DNA of 64,000 nucleotides. It comes from Terriglobia bacterium (GTDB taxonomy: Bacteria > Acidobacteriota > Terriglobia > Acidiferrales > UBA7541). The notes under the pieces were generated by a model that worked only from the letters and a program-made list of their open reading frames with translations, did no database searches and was not told the origin of the DNA. Both the position numbers and the translations under genes were made by a program. The stretch covers positions 62,001-126,000 of the forward strand of contig JAIQFB010000008.1 of the NCBI GenBank assembly GCA_020073485.1, given 5' to 3'. Each line of letters begins with the position of its first letter. Within the stretch, counting starts at the first letter, position 1. Positions 27,638 to 35,823 of the stretch are shown here, piece by piece.

Positions 27638-29389
27638 ATGAATCCAGGACACGACGCGCAAACCAAAAGTGAAATCCGCGACGGCATGAGAGTCGAGTGG
27701 GATGTGCCCATCCCCGTGGACGACGGCCTCGTCTTGCGCGCGGATGTTTTCCGCCCCGTTAACGACGGGCGCTATCCAGTGTTGCTCACTTACGGGCCGT
27801 ACGCGAAGGGCCTTGCCTTTCAGGACGGCTATCCCGATGCCTGGCGAATCATGGTGCAGGAATATCCGGAAGTGGCGGCGGACTCGACCAACCTGTATCA
27901 AAATTGGGAAGTGGTGGACCCGGAAAAATGGGTGCCGCACGGGTACGCGTGCGTGCGCGTGGATAGCCGCGGCTGCGGGCGCTCGCCAGGCGTTGTGAAC
28001 CCGTTTTCACCGCGCGAGACGCGCGATTACGTGCAATGCATCGCCTGGGCTGGGGAACAACCGTGGAGCAGCGGCAAGGTGGGCCTGAATGGGATTTCCT
28101 ACTACGGAACCAACCAATGGCAGGTGGCCTCGCAGCAGCCGAAGTATCTAACGGCCATGTGCATCTGGGAAGGCGCGGCGGAGTGGTACCGTGACACTTC
28201 GCATCACGGCGGAATTCTCTGCACGTTTTGGGAGAATTGGTACGACGTGCAAGTCAAGAGTGTGCAGCATGGCCTGGGAGAGCGCGGGCCTCGCAGCCGC
28301 GCCACGGGCGATCTGGTCTGCGGGCCGGAGACGCTGACGGAAGCGCAACTGGCCGCGAATCGCGTGGACTTCGGCGCCGATCTGCGCGCGCACGCTCTCG
28401 ACGACGAGTACAGCATTTGTCGCTCCCCCGATTGGTCCAAGATTACCGTGCCGTTTCTCACCGCCGCGAATTGGGGCGGGCAAGGGCTTCACCCGCGTGG
28501 CAATTTCGAGGCTTTCTTCCGCGCCGCGGCACCGCAAAAATATCTTGAAGCGCACGGCGGAGAACACTGGACACATTTTTATACTGACTACGGCCGTGAA
28601 ATACAGAAACGGTTCTTCGATTATTTCTTGAAGGGCGAGAAGAATGGATGGGACCGCCAGCCTCGCGCGTTATTACAGGTTCGCCACATCGATCGCTTCG
28701 TGGAACGCGCCGAACAGGAGTGGCCACTGGCGCGCACGCAGTGGACCAAGTTCTATTTCGATTTTGCGAATGGAGAGCTGACCTCTCAAACCACAACGCA
28801 GAAGGCGGCCCGCACATTTGACGCGCTGGGCGCGGGGCTCACGTTCATGACGTCGCCCGTTGCAACGGAAACGGAAATCACCGGCCCCTCGGCCCTGAAA
28901 CTCTTTCTCTCTTCCACCACCGAAGACGCGGATATTTTTGCCGTGCTTCGCGTTTTCTCGCCGGACATGCAGGAAGTCGTCTTCCAGGGAGCGATCGATC
29001 CACACACGCCGATCGGCCAGGGCTGGCTGCGCGCTTCTCACCGCAAGCTGGATGCTGCGTTGTCAAAACCGTGGCGCCCGTATCATATGCACGACCAGCG
29101 GCAACCGTTGCAACCGGGAGTGCCCGTGGAATTGGACGTCGAAATCTGGCCCACCAGCATTGCCGTCCCTGTCGGCTACCGCATCGCGGTCACCATCCGC
29201 GGCAAGGACTACGAACACGCATGCAGCGGCGGAAAACTTTCCAATTTCAAGAATGAACTGCGAGGCTGCGGACCATTCCTTCACAATGATCCAGCCGACC
29301 GTCCGGAAAAACTTTTCGGCGGCAAGACCACATTGCACGCGGAAGGCGACCGTCAGCCCTACTTGCTGCTGCCGATTATTCCAGCTTAA
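27638..29389 (+). CDS. CocE/NonD-family hydrolase (X-Pro dipeptidyl-peptidase-like S15)
   Basis: A 583-aa alpha/beta hydrolase. The N-terminal catalytic domain has the nucleophile elbow GLNGISYYG and SRGCGRSPG; the C-terminal jelly-roll domain (from about 380) includes LKLFLSSTTEDADIFAVLRV. Members cleave esters or acyl-amides. ATG 27638 is chosen for the GAGGA upstream. No signal peptide, so it is cytosolic. Convergent with the next gene. Confidence 0.88.
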   Translation: MNPGHDAQTKSEIRDGMRVEWDVPIPVDDGLVLRADVFRPVNDGRYPVLLTYGPYAKGLAFQDGYPDAWRIMVQEYPEVAADSTNLYQNWEVVDPEKWVPHGYACVRVDSRGCGRSPGVVNPFSPRETRDYVQCIAWAGEQPWSSGKVGLNGISYYGTNQWQVASQQPKYLTAMCIWEGAAEWYRDTSHHGGILCTFWENWYDVQVKSVQHGLGERGPRSRATGDLVCGPETLTEAQLAANRVDFGADLRAHALDDEYSICRSPDWSKITVPFLTAANWGGQGLHPRGNFEAFFRAAAPQKYLEAHGGEHWTHFYTDYGREIQKRFFDYFLKGEKNGWDRQPRALLQVRHIDRFVERAEQEWPLARTQWTKFYFDFANGELTSQTTTQKAARTFDALGAGLTFMTSPVATETEITGPSALKLFLSSTTEDADIFAVLRVFSPDMQEVVFQGAIDPHTPIGQGWLRASHRKLDAALSKPWRPYHMHDQRQPLQPGVPVELDVEIWPTSIAVPVGYRIAVTIRGKDYEHACSGGKLSNFKNELRGCGPFLHNDPADRPEKLFGGKTTLHAEGDRQPYLLLPIIPA

Positions 29390-29405
29390 GGAAGAACGCT
29401 CGCAT

Positions 29406-31082
29406 TCACGATTTCTTGCCCGGCGAGTTGCCTACAACTCCTTCGATGCTGGTGCCGAGATCCTTGAGCATCACGACGGCTGCGTTGCGCCCGGGCGCGC
29501 CCGTCACCGAACCGCCGGGATATGTGCAATCGCCGGTCTGATACAGACCCGGGATCGGCATGCGGTATTGCGCCCATCCCGCCACCGGACGCATCGCGCC
29601 CGATTGCGACGGATCCGATGAGCCGCCATGGATGCTGCCGCGCCACATGCTTGGATTCTTGCGCTCGAGGTCCAGTGGGCTCACCACATATCGGCCCAAG
29701 ATCTTGTCGTCGGTGAGATTGGGCGCGAACTTGCGCAGATAATTCAGTTGCGCGTCGGACACTTGATCCTTAATGGCATCCCAATGCTTCGGTCCTTCTT
29801 TCAAATTGTAGGGATGAAAGCCGAGCACCTTTAACGTGTGCATGCCTGCGGGCGCGCGCGTGGGGTCGGCGACAGTGCTGCAGAAAACGGAGATTGGAGG
29901 TTCATCGATATTGGATACGTCGCAGGTGTCGTCGTAAGCAAAACGCAGCAACCGCTCCGAACTCGCCAGAACCGCCGATTCCGCCGGAGAAATGGTGCCG
30001 CCCTGAATGGGATATTTCGGCGGCTCCTTGACGGCATAGTGCGTCACGACTTCGGAAACTTCTCCCTCCCACGTATCAACTCCGTAGAGAAAATCCTGCG
30101 GCCACAATTCGCGGGGCGCCATCTCCACCAGATGCTTGATGTGCATGGTGGAAAGCACGGCCTTATCCGCTCGATACGAACTGCCATCGGCACATTCCAC
30201 GCCCACACATTTCCCCGACTCAACGATGAGCCGCGCGACCGATTTGTTCGTGAGGATCACGCCATTGTGCGCCGCGATGAATCGAGCGATCGCCTGCGTC
30301 AGCATCCCCGATCCGCCTTTGGCAATCTTGCGAGGCGCTGTCCGAATCGAAGAGTAAGCCGAACGCCCGGTCATCGGATATTGGGGCGGCTGCATGCTCC
30401 ATGGCGTTGCCAGCAAGAACGCCCGGCAGTGGTCGTCCTCGAAATTTTCGCGAATCACGTCCCAGGCGGACATGGCCATGCGCCGCTGCCAGATTTTTCC
30501 CATGGGATGGGCGGCGAGCCGCTCGCTGAGCGGCTTTCCGAAACCCGGCACCTCGAACGTATCGGCCCCCAGAAGATCCCGAGCCGCCTCGCTTTCGTGA
30601 TACATGCGCCGGTAGGCTTCCCCATCCTTCTTGGAATATTTCGCGAATTCCGCGGCGGAGCGGTCCAGATCGGCCCATTGCGTGATGTAGCTGCCGTCGG
30701 CAAACGGCATGTGCATAATGGGATCGGGCGAAATGTATTCGAGGCCATAGTCGCGCAGCTTCAATTCATCGTTTCGCATGAGCGGATTGCCTTGAATACC
30801 GTTGTGCGCCGTCGAGCACGTATCGTGCTTGAAGCCAGGCAACGTCAATTCCTCCGTGATCACTCCCCCGCCGACGATGCCGTGCGCCTCCAGCACGAGG
30901 CAGCGAAATCCCGCCTTGGCCAGGTACGCGGTGGTGATCAGGCTGTTGTGTCCGGCCCCTGCCACCACGATGTCGAAGCGATTGCTGGCGGCAGTCGTCT
31001 GCGCTTCCAGCGTGACAGGGGAAAACGCCAGGGGTGCCAGCGCCACCCCCTTTACGAATCCGCGCCGCGTAATTTCGGCCAT
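29406..31082 (-). CDS. Tat-exported phytoene-dehydrogenase-like FAD oxidoreductase
   Basis: A 558-aa protein with a twin-arginine signal (TRRGFVKGVALAPLAFS) and an FAD-binding Rossmann motif VVAGAGHNSLITTAYLAKAG. The C-terminus YQTGDCTYPGGSVTGAPGRN is the second FAD motif of crtI-like oxidoreductases. GAGHNSLI rather than GAGHNGL is a small change. Function probably periplasmic oxidation of a hydrophobic substrate. It lies 49 bp downstream of the alpha/beta hydrolase and is likely co-transcribed. Confidence 0.87.
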   Translation of the reverse strand: MAEITRRGFVKGVALAPLAFSPVTLEAQTTAASNRFDIVVAGAGHNSLITTAYLAKAGFRCLVLEAHGIVGGGVITEELTLPGFKHDTCSTAHNGIQGNPLMRNDELKLRDYGLEYISPDPIMHMPFADGSYITQWADLDRSAAEFAKYSKKDGEAYRRMYHESEAARDLLGADTFEVPGFGKPLSERLAAHPMGKIWQRRMAMSAWDVIRENFEDDHCRAFLLATPWSMQPPQYPMTGRSAYSSIRTAPRKIAKGGSGMLTQAIARFIAAHNGVILTNKSVARLIVESGKCVGVECADGSSYRADKAVLSTMHIKHLVEMAPRELWPQDFLYGVDTWEGEVSEVVTHYAVKEPPKYPIQGGTISPAESAVLASSERLLRFAYDDTCDVSNIDEPPISVFCSTVADPTRAPAGMHTLKVLGFHPYNLKEGPKHWDAIKDQVSDAQLNYLRKFAPNLTDDKILGRYVVSPLDLERKNPSMWRGSIHGGSSDPSQSGAMRPVAGWAQYRMPIPGLYQTGDCTYPGGSVTGAPGRNAAVVMLKDLGTSIEGVVGNSPGKKS

Positions 31083-31131
31083 GATTTTCTTCCTTTCGTC
31101 CGGCGTACTCGTCCCGCAAGACGGTCCAGCG

Positions 31132-32625
31132 TTACGGCTCCTGCACTTGCACAGGTTTCTCCGGAGAATTATTGCGCTGCTCGGCTCCCTGCCACAACTG
31201 CGCTATCGAAATGGATTTGCGCGAATCCCCAAACTTGAAATCGTGCACCTTACCGCCGGCGTCCACCTTCATCAGCTTGCTGGGCATCGGCTTGCCATCG
31301 AAACGGTCCTTGAACCATTCCGCAACGAATGTGCCGGTGCTTGGCCCGTTGGTTGTCGCGGGAGATCCGCTGACGCTGTGAACGGCGCCTTCGTACAGGA
31401 TCATCTGCTTCGGCGCGGGAATCAGGTCCATCAGTTGGAAACCGTACTCGACCGGAGTGAGCTGGTCGTCTTCGCCGCCGACGAGCAAGTAGGGACACTT
31501 CACCTTTTCGGCCACGCCTTTCAGCGTCCACGTTTGCAGAAATTTGTCGAGTTCCGCTTCGGTGCCCAAACCGGTGTAATACAAAAAGCGCAGCTTGAAG
31601 GATGGCGAAGCCGTTTCAAACGCCGTGTGCATCATGGGCTCGACCGCCATGGCCTGCAGGGCGGCGCCTTTCAGGCGCGCGTCAATCGAAGCGACCTGCG
31701 TCCCCAGATACGATCCCAGGCTTGCTCCGCGCAGCGCGATCTTGTCCGGATCGATCTCCTTTTGCGAACGCAGCCACTCCAGCACCACGCGCCCGGCATC
31801 GGCCCAATTCGTTTGCGTCAGATAAATTCCGCGAATGGCGCACTCGTTCTGCCCCGGTCCCTCCAGCGCCAGCGTGGCGATGCCGCGTTCGCGCAGGCCG
31901 TCGCCGTAGATGGCCGCTCCGCCCTCCTTGTTGCTGTCGAGGCCGGAGATGGACCACACGCAAGGCACGCGGCCGGACGCATTCGGCGGCAAATGCAAAT
32001 ATCCGGGCAAAGTTTTGCCGCCGCCTCCGAACGGCACCTCGACGCGGCGAATCTCGTGGTCGGCGAATTGAATGTATTTCGCGTAGCACTCGTTCTTTTT
32101 CTCGTTGAGAGCGATGTTGTCGGGCGTGTTTTCAAAAATCGGCCATTGCGCGCCGGCGTACAGATGCGCGGCCAGGAAATAGCCTTCGCGCGCGGGAACC
32201 GCGCGCCCTTCCTTCTCGTATTGCCGCGCTTCCCTCTCCCGGCGGACCGCGGCGCGCGCAAATTCGCGCGACATGTCGTTGAACTTGTGGATGCGCGCGC
32301 GCAATCCGGCGGCGTCGGCGGCGCCGTTGGGAATTCCGGCGAGCCCCCCGAGGCGCCCCTGATCCCACTCCGGGCCGATGGTGGCAATCACCGCGTCGAG
32401 CAGCCATCGCTGGTCCTGCCAGCGCGCCAGCTTGCGCTCCACGTCCACCGTCATGGAGGGCGGCGCAGGCTCGGGATCGGGCGCGGCGCTCGCCGAACTC
32501 TCCAGCAACGTCGATCCGGCGCCGCCGACCAGCGAAGCTCCCGCCAAGGTTGCCGCGCCGCTCAAAAATTCCCGCCTCTCGACCAAGTTGTTTTTCGCCG
32601 AAATTGGAAACTTTTCGCCTGGCAT
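31132..32625 (-). CDS. Exported alpha/beta hydrolase (FrsA / pseudooxynicotine-hydrolase-like)
   Basis: A 497-aa protein. The N-terminus has a Tat-like RREFLSGAATLAG followed by a hydrophobic stretch and an AxA cleavage region (SASAAP). The hydrolase core has LALEGPGQNE and the nucleophile GASLGSYLG, then DDQLTP for the acid, and GAVHSVSG for the His. A long helical cap region of about 150 residues precedes it. It heads the operon with the FAD oxidoreductase. It may act on C-C or ester bonds of an aromatic compound. Confidence 0.82.
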   Translation of the reverse strand: MPGEKFPISAKNNLVERREFLSGAATLAGASLVGGAGSTLLESSASAAPDPEPAPPSMTVDVERKLARWQDQRWLLDAVIATIGPEWDQGRLGGLAGIPNGAADAAGLRARIHKFNDMSREFARAAVRREREARQYEKEGRAVPAREGYFLAAHLYAGAQWPIFENTPDNIALNEKKNECYAKYIQFADHEIRRVEVPFGGGGKTLPGYLHLPPNASGRVPCVWSISGLDSNKEGGAAIYGDGLRERGIATLALEGPGQNECAIRGIYLTQTNWADAGRVVLEWLRSQKEIDPDKIALRGASLGSYLGTQVASIDARLKGAALQAMAVEPMMHTAFETASPSFKLRFLYYTGLGTEAELDKFLQTWTLKGVAEKVKCPYLLVGGEDDQLTPVEYGFQLMDLIPAPKQMILYEGAVHSVSGSPATTNGPSTGTFVAEWFKDRFDGKPMPSKLMKVDAGGKVHDFKFGDSRKSISIAQLWQGAEQRNNSPEKPVQVQEP

Positions 32626-32873
32626 CGTTTTCTCCTGTCTCTATCGAACGGAGCGCATGCTCCGGCCACGATTTTGCGCCGCAAACTCGGGCATCTCATT
32701 CCTTAAATTGGGGGAACAACGGGCGGGATTCCGGATCGAGAAGATTCGATTCTCAAAAGCCCCGTCCGACCGATAACGTACACCCGGCTCGGTCCCTGTG
32801 CAACGTTCCGTGCACAGGATCGGGTGCAAATCCGGTCGACGTGGTCATGAAAGGAGAGGATGATTACAGCCCG

Positions 32874-33779
32874 TTATTGAGAATCGGGCGGCGACGTGCA
32901 GCTCTGCGCCCCACTGTCTGCCAAAACTCGTGTTGAGCCAACTTCGTCATGCACAGCCTTGCATGTGGACGATAGAAGATTGCGGACCACGGCCTTGGAA
33001 AGATTCCGAACGATGGGGCCGATCAGCCATGAAATCACGGCAGGGATTCGGCGGCTCAGCGCGATGGACTCGATCTGAACGTAAACTCCTCCATCTCTTT
33101 CTTCGAGGCTCCAGTAGCTGTTCAGCCTCCACAGATAGCCGTGGTCATGCCCCACGGGAAGTTCCTTTTCTTGCGGGGTGCCGGGATCTTGAACTTCCGT
33201 GATCCGTGTGGAATACGAGCGAATTTCGCCCCTCGCCGGATTCAACAGCAAGTATTCGGAGTCGAAGTTCGCGTTGAGAACCACGGTTACCAGCGACTTC
33301 TTGAGATATTGCAGGTAGACCTTCGACTTATTTCCGTTGGTTTCCAGCAGTTTTGATTTCTGAACATCCGGTTTGTAGATCTGCGCCTGTTTATCGAAGT
33401 CCAGCAGAATCGCAAGGGTTTGCGAGTAGGTAGCGCCCGGTATGAACGCAATCCCGATCCAGTGATGAATCAGGCCGAATGGAACAGGAACCGTAGCTCC
33501 ATCTTCCTGAACGGCAAGCTGATTGATGTACGGGTCTCCATGGCGAATCAGCGAATAGAGTTGCTGGCGGGTATCACTCGGTAGGCGATCGATGTACAGA
33601 AAATTGCCGTCGCGGAGATCACCGTCCATGCGCATTTCCAGCAGTTGGACATAGTGGTCAAAGGCGCGAACGGTTTCGGGCTTCAAGTCGGCGGCGTACG
33701 TGGGAGAAGGAAGCAGACTGGCGGCAAGGCATCCGGCCAGCAATAAGATTCTAATCCGGACAATTTTCCCCACGCCCAT
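32874..33779 (-). CDS. Secreted protein of unknown function
   Basis: A 301-aa protein with a clear signal peptide (IRILLLAGCLAASLLPSPTYA). The body resembles START/SRPBCC-type proteins in pattern (a long beta-rich domain ending in VYVQIESIALSRRIPAVISW, where a helix packs near the end). I do not recognise a named family. Two terminal cysteines (near 277 and 294) could form a disulfide. It is not obviously linked to neighbours. Confidence 0.75.
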   Translation of the reverse strand: MGVGKIVRIRILLLAGCLAASLLPSPTYAADLKPETVRAFDHYVQLLEMRMDGDLRDGNFLYIDRLPSDTRQQLYSLIRHGDPYINQLAVQEDGATVPVPFGLIHHWIGIAFIPGATYSQTLAILLDFDKQAQIYKPDVQKSKLLETNGNKSKVYLQYLKKSLVTVVLNANFDSEYLLLNPARGEIRSYSTRITEVQDPGTPQEKELPVGHDHGYLWRLNSYWSLEERDGGVYVQIESIALSRRIPAVISWLIGPIVRNLSKAVVRNLLSSTCKAVHDEVGSTRVLADSGAQSCTSPPDSQ

Positions 33780-33822
33780 GTACCCAATCTAACTGATTTG
33801 AAATTTGCTGCAAGAAGGGGGA

Positions 33823-34542
33823 CTAAGACCCTTGCACCAGCCGCTCCAACCCCGACTGGCTCTTGATGGTGACGCTCGACCCTTTAATCTGCAAGAGATT
33901 CTTTTTCTTGAAGTCCGCGAAGACCCGGGTGACGGTTTCCCGCGACGCGCCGATCATCTGCGCGATCTCCTCGTGCGTGAGAGTCAGCTTGAATTTCACC
34001 GATCCGTTTTCCGACTTGTGGTTAGCGCCCCAATCCAGAATAAACCGCGCCAGCTTCTCGCCGGCGGAATGCGAGAGCCCTATGGTGCGCATTTCGGCAA
34101 ACGCTGACTGGTAGGTCTCGCTCAACTCCTGGGCCACGCGCACCGCCGCTTCGCCATGGTCGCGCAGGAAATTGAGAAAATCCGTGCGGCTGATGAAATT
34201 GGCCTGCGTGGGCTCGATCACGTCCGCAGTCACTTCGTAAGCTCTGCCGGAAATCGTGGCGGGCAGGCCCAGCAGATCTCCCGGTTCGGAAATGCGCAGG
34301 ATCAGGGTCTTGCCGTCGGAGGCGGACGTCGACAGCTTCACGTGCCCGGAACAAAGAATGAACACCCCGCGAGCGGGTTGCCCTTCAACAAACAGCGTGG
34401 CGCCTTTCGGGTAGGTAGCCGATCCGGTAATTTCGGTTAGCCGTTGCAGAGCGGCGGGGGCAAGGTTGCAGAACAGCCTGTCTTCCTTGTGAGGGCAGGT
34501 GGCGCAGTTTTCAATGATTTGCAGTCCGTAGGGCGAGCGCAT
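33823..34542 (-). CDS. Crp/Fnr-family transcription regulator with N-terminal cysteine motif
   Basis: A 239-aa regulator. The N-terminus has C13, C16 and C25 (CATC...FC), as in Fnr-like sensors, but the fourth Fnr cysteine position is not conserved; another Cys lies in FILCSGHVKL. The cNMP-like beta-roll spans about 30-145. The HTH (LTHEEIAQMIGASRETVTRV) has SRETVxR, the CRP pattern that reads GTGA half-sites. This fits the GTGA-N6-TCAC dyads in its own upstream region and at three other promoters. ATG 34542 is preferred (MRSPYGL); GTG 34626 is possible. Confidence 0.9.
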   Translation of the reverse strand: MRSPYGLQIIENCATCPHKEDRLFCNLAPAALQRLTEITGSATYPKGATLFVEGQPARGVFILCSGHVKLSTSASDGKTLILRISEPGDLLGLPATISGRAYEVTADVIEPTQANFISRTDFLNFLRDHGEAAVRVAQELSETYQSAFAEMRTIGLSHSAGEKLARFILDWGANHKSENGSVKFKLTLTHEEIAQMIGASRETVTRVFADFKKKNLLQIKGSSVTIKSQSGLERLVQGS

Positions 34543-34675
34543 GACTTTACCTACGCCCAGTATACGCCCTCGGCCACGGCTTACAAAGTGAAACCGCCCC
34601 ATTGAAGGTGTGTCGGTAGTACCCACGCGGCCATCCCTCTTGTATACAATTACCTTAAGCCTTCACCTGCGCACC

Positions 34676-34739
34676 GTGATCTAAATCACACGTAATCGTG
34701 ACCTGGGTCACGGAATTGCCGGCCCCCCTGCCCGATACT
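34676..34739 (+). promoter_or_regulatory. Tandem Crp/Fnr-type dyads in a divergent promoter region
   Basis: GTGA-TCTAAA-TCAC at 34676-34689 and GTGA-CCTGGG-TCAC at 34698-34711, centres 22 bp apart (two helical turns, same face). GATACT at 34734-34739 sits 32 bp from the second centre, giving a class II promoter for the gene at 34763 with a start near 34746. The first site can also serve the regulator gene on the other strand (autoregulation). This is the clearest regulatory site in the window. Confidence 0.7.
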
Positions 34740-34762
34740 GATAAAAGAAATGGAGGTGCGTG

Positions 34763-35176
34763 ATGCCTCAGGATGACCGGGACGTCTTAGAGGTCTTGAA
34801 ATCAGAATTGAATTTTGTACAGAAGGGCGGATATGGCCGCTCTCCACGCGATCCTTTCAGGGCGCAGTTGATCTTCGAAGATTCGCTCACCTGCATGAAT
34901 TACGATACGCAGGATCACCCGAGTCCCTGCTCCGAATGCCTGCTCATGCAATTTGTGCCGCCCGATAAACAGAAAGAAAAAGTACCTTGCCGGCATATTG
35001 CTCTGACTACTGACGGCCAGACGGTTTTCGACCTGTACCAAGGCGGTGCAACGCAGCCGGAACTGGAAGAGGCGCTGTCCGGCTGGCTGACTCGAACGAT
35101 TGCGCAAATCGAGCCACTGGCGCCGATTAGTCAGGAAGTCTTTCCAAGTGCTACGACGGAAGGACTTTCCGCGTAG
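34763..35176 (+). CDS. Conserved-looking Cys-rich protein of unknown function, likely Crp/Fnr target
   Basis: A 137-aa soluble protein. Cysteines C44, C56, C59 and C76 with H78 (TCMNYD, CSEC, CRH) suggest a bound metal or Fe-S cluster. The C-terminus is acidic and helical. I do not recognise a family. It is directly under a class II dyad promoter divergent from the regulator, so it is probably its main target. GGAGG lies six bases before the ATG; a GTG at 34760 is also in frame. Confidence 0.75.
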   Translation: MPQDDRDVLEVLKSELNFVQKGGYGRSPRDPFRAQLIFEDSLTCMNYDTQDHPSPCSECLLMQFVPPDKQKEKVPCRHIALTTDGQTVFDLYQGGATQPELEEALSGWLTRTIAQIEPLAPISQEVFPSATTEGLSA

Positions 35177-35220
35177 CGGGGTTGCCGGCCATTTTTCGTG
35201 CCGGTATTCCGGGGGACGGC

Positions 35221-35511
35221 ATGTTCCAGAATTTGCACCCGAAATGCTCCAATCCAAGCTGCGCAGCATCGTTCGACTGGCTTGCAGGGGGCAGGCTGTT
35301 CCGGTTCCGCAGGGAGCGCGGAGAGAATCATTCCCCGGATGGCTTGCGGGAGCGCATGGGCACCAACCATATCGTGGAACATTTTTGGCTCTGCGAGAAA
35401 TGTTCGCAGATCTTCACACTCGAATACAAGCAAGGAGAAGGAGTTTTGATCCGCTTGCTGTGGCCGGAGCTCCCGGCAGCGGAACACGAAATGCACCTGC
35501 TTGAATCCTGA
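35221..35511 (+). CDS. Small zinc-ribbon-like protein of unknown function
   Basis: A 96-aa protein with C9/C14 (CSNPSC) and C58/C61 (CEKC), a zinc-ribbon arrangement with about 43 residues between pairs. The middle is basic (RLFRFRRERGE). ATG 35221 has GGGGGA upstream; earlier residues from 35182 look like leader. It is 44 bp after the previous Cys-rich gene and may be co-transcribed. Confidence 0.65.
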   Translation: MFQNLHPKCSNPSCAASFDWLAGGRLFRFRRERGENHSPDGLRERMGTNHIVEHFWLCEKCSQIFTLEYKQGEGVLIRLLWPELPAAEHEMHLLES

Positions 35512-35823
35512 ACACGCAATTTTCTTTGGACAAGCAGGGACAGCATCCGGCGGCCGCCTCCAACCCAATCAGTACAACAAGCGCGGCCGCCGGCCCTCCT
35601 CTTCCCGAGCAAGCAACCATCGCAAACACAGCTTGAGCGCCGCCATGAATTCCGGCGGGCAGCTACCCCATGCAGAGCCCGCCGAAACACAAAGCGCCGG
35701 GTGGACCGAGGTGGTCCGCCCGGTTGCCTGTGTGCAAGGTCCCGCGAATTCTCGATCCGGCGATTTAGCGCCCGCCTTCAGCCCGGCACATGAAGAGACA
35801 TTGCTTCCGCAGACTATGTGGAA
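35512..35823. other. 312-bp gap between convergent genes
   Basis: Apart from low-complexity GC-rich sequence I see no gene, RNA or clear terminator hairpin here. Confidence 0.4.

Noticed and set aside
32781-32870. Possible cobalamin-type riboswitch (hairpin followed by GGGTGCAAATCC)
   Set aside because: Part of the sequence resembles the class, but the later conserved core is missing and no + strand gene lies downstream. The 8-bp hairpin (CCTGTGCA/TGCACAGG) is real but unassigned.
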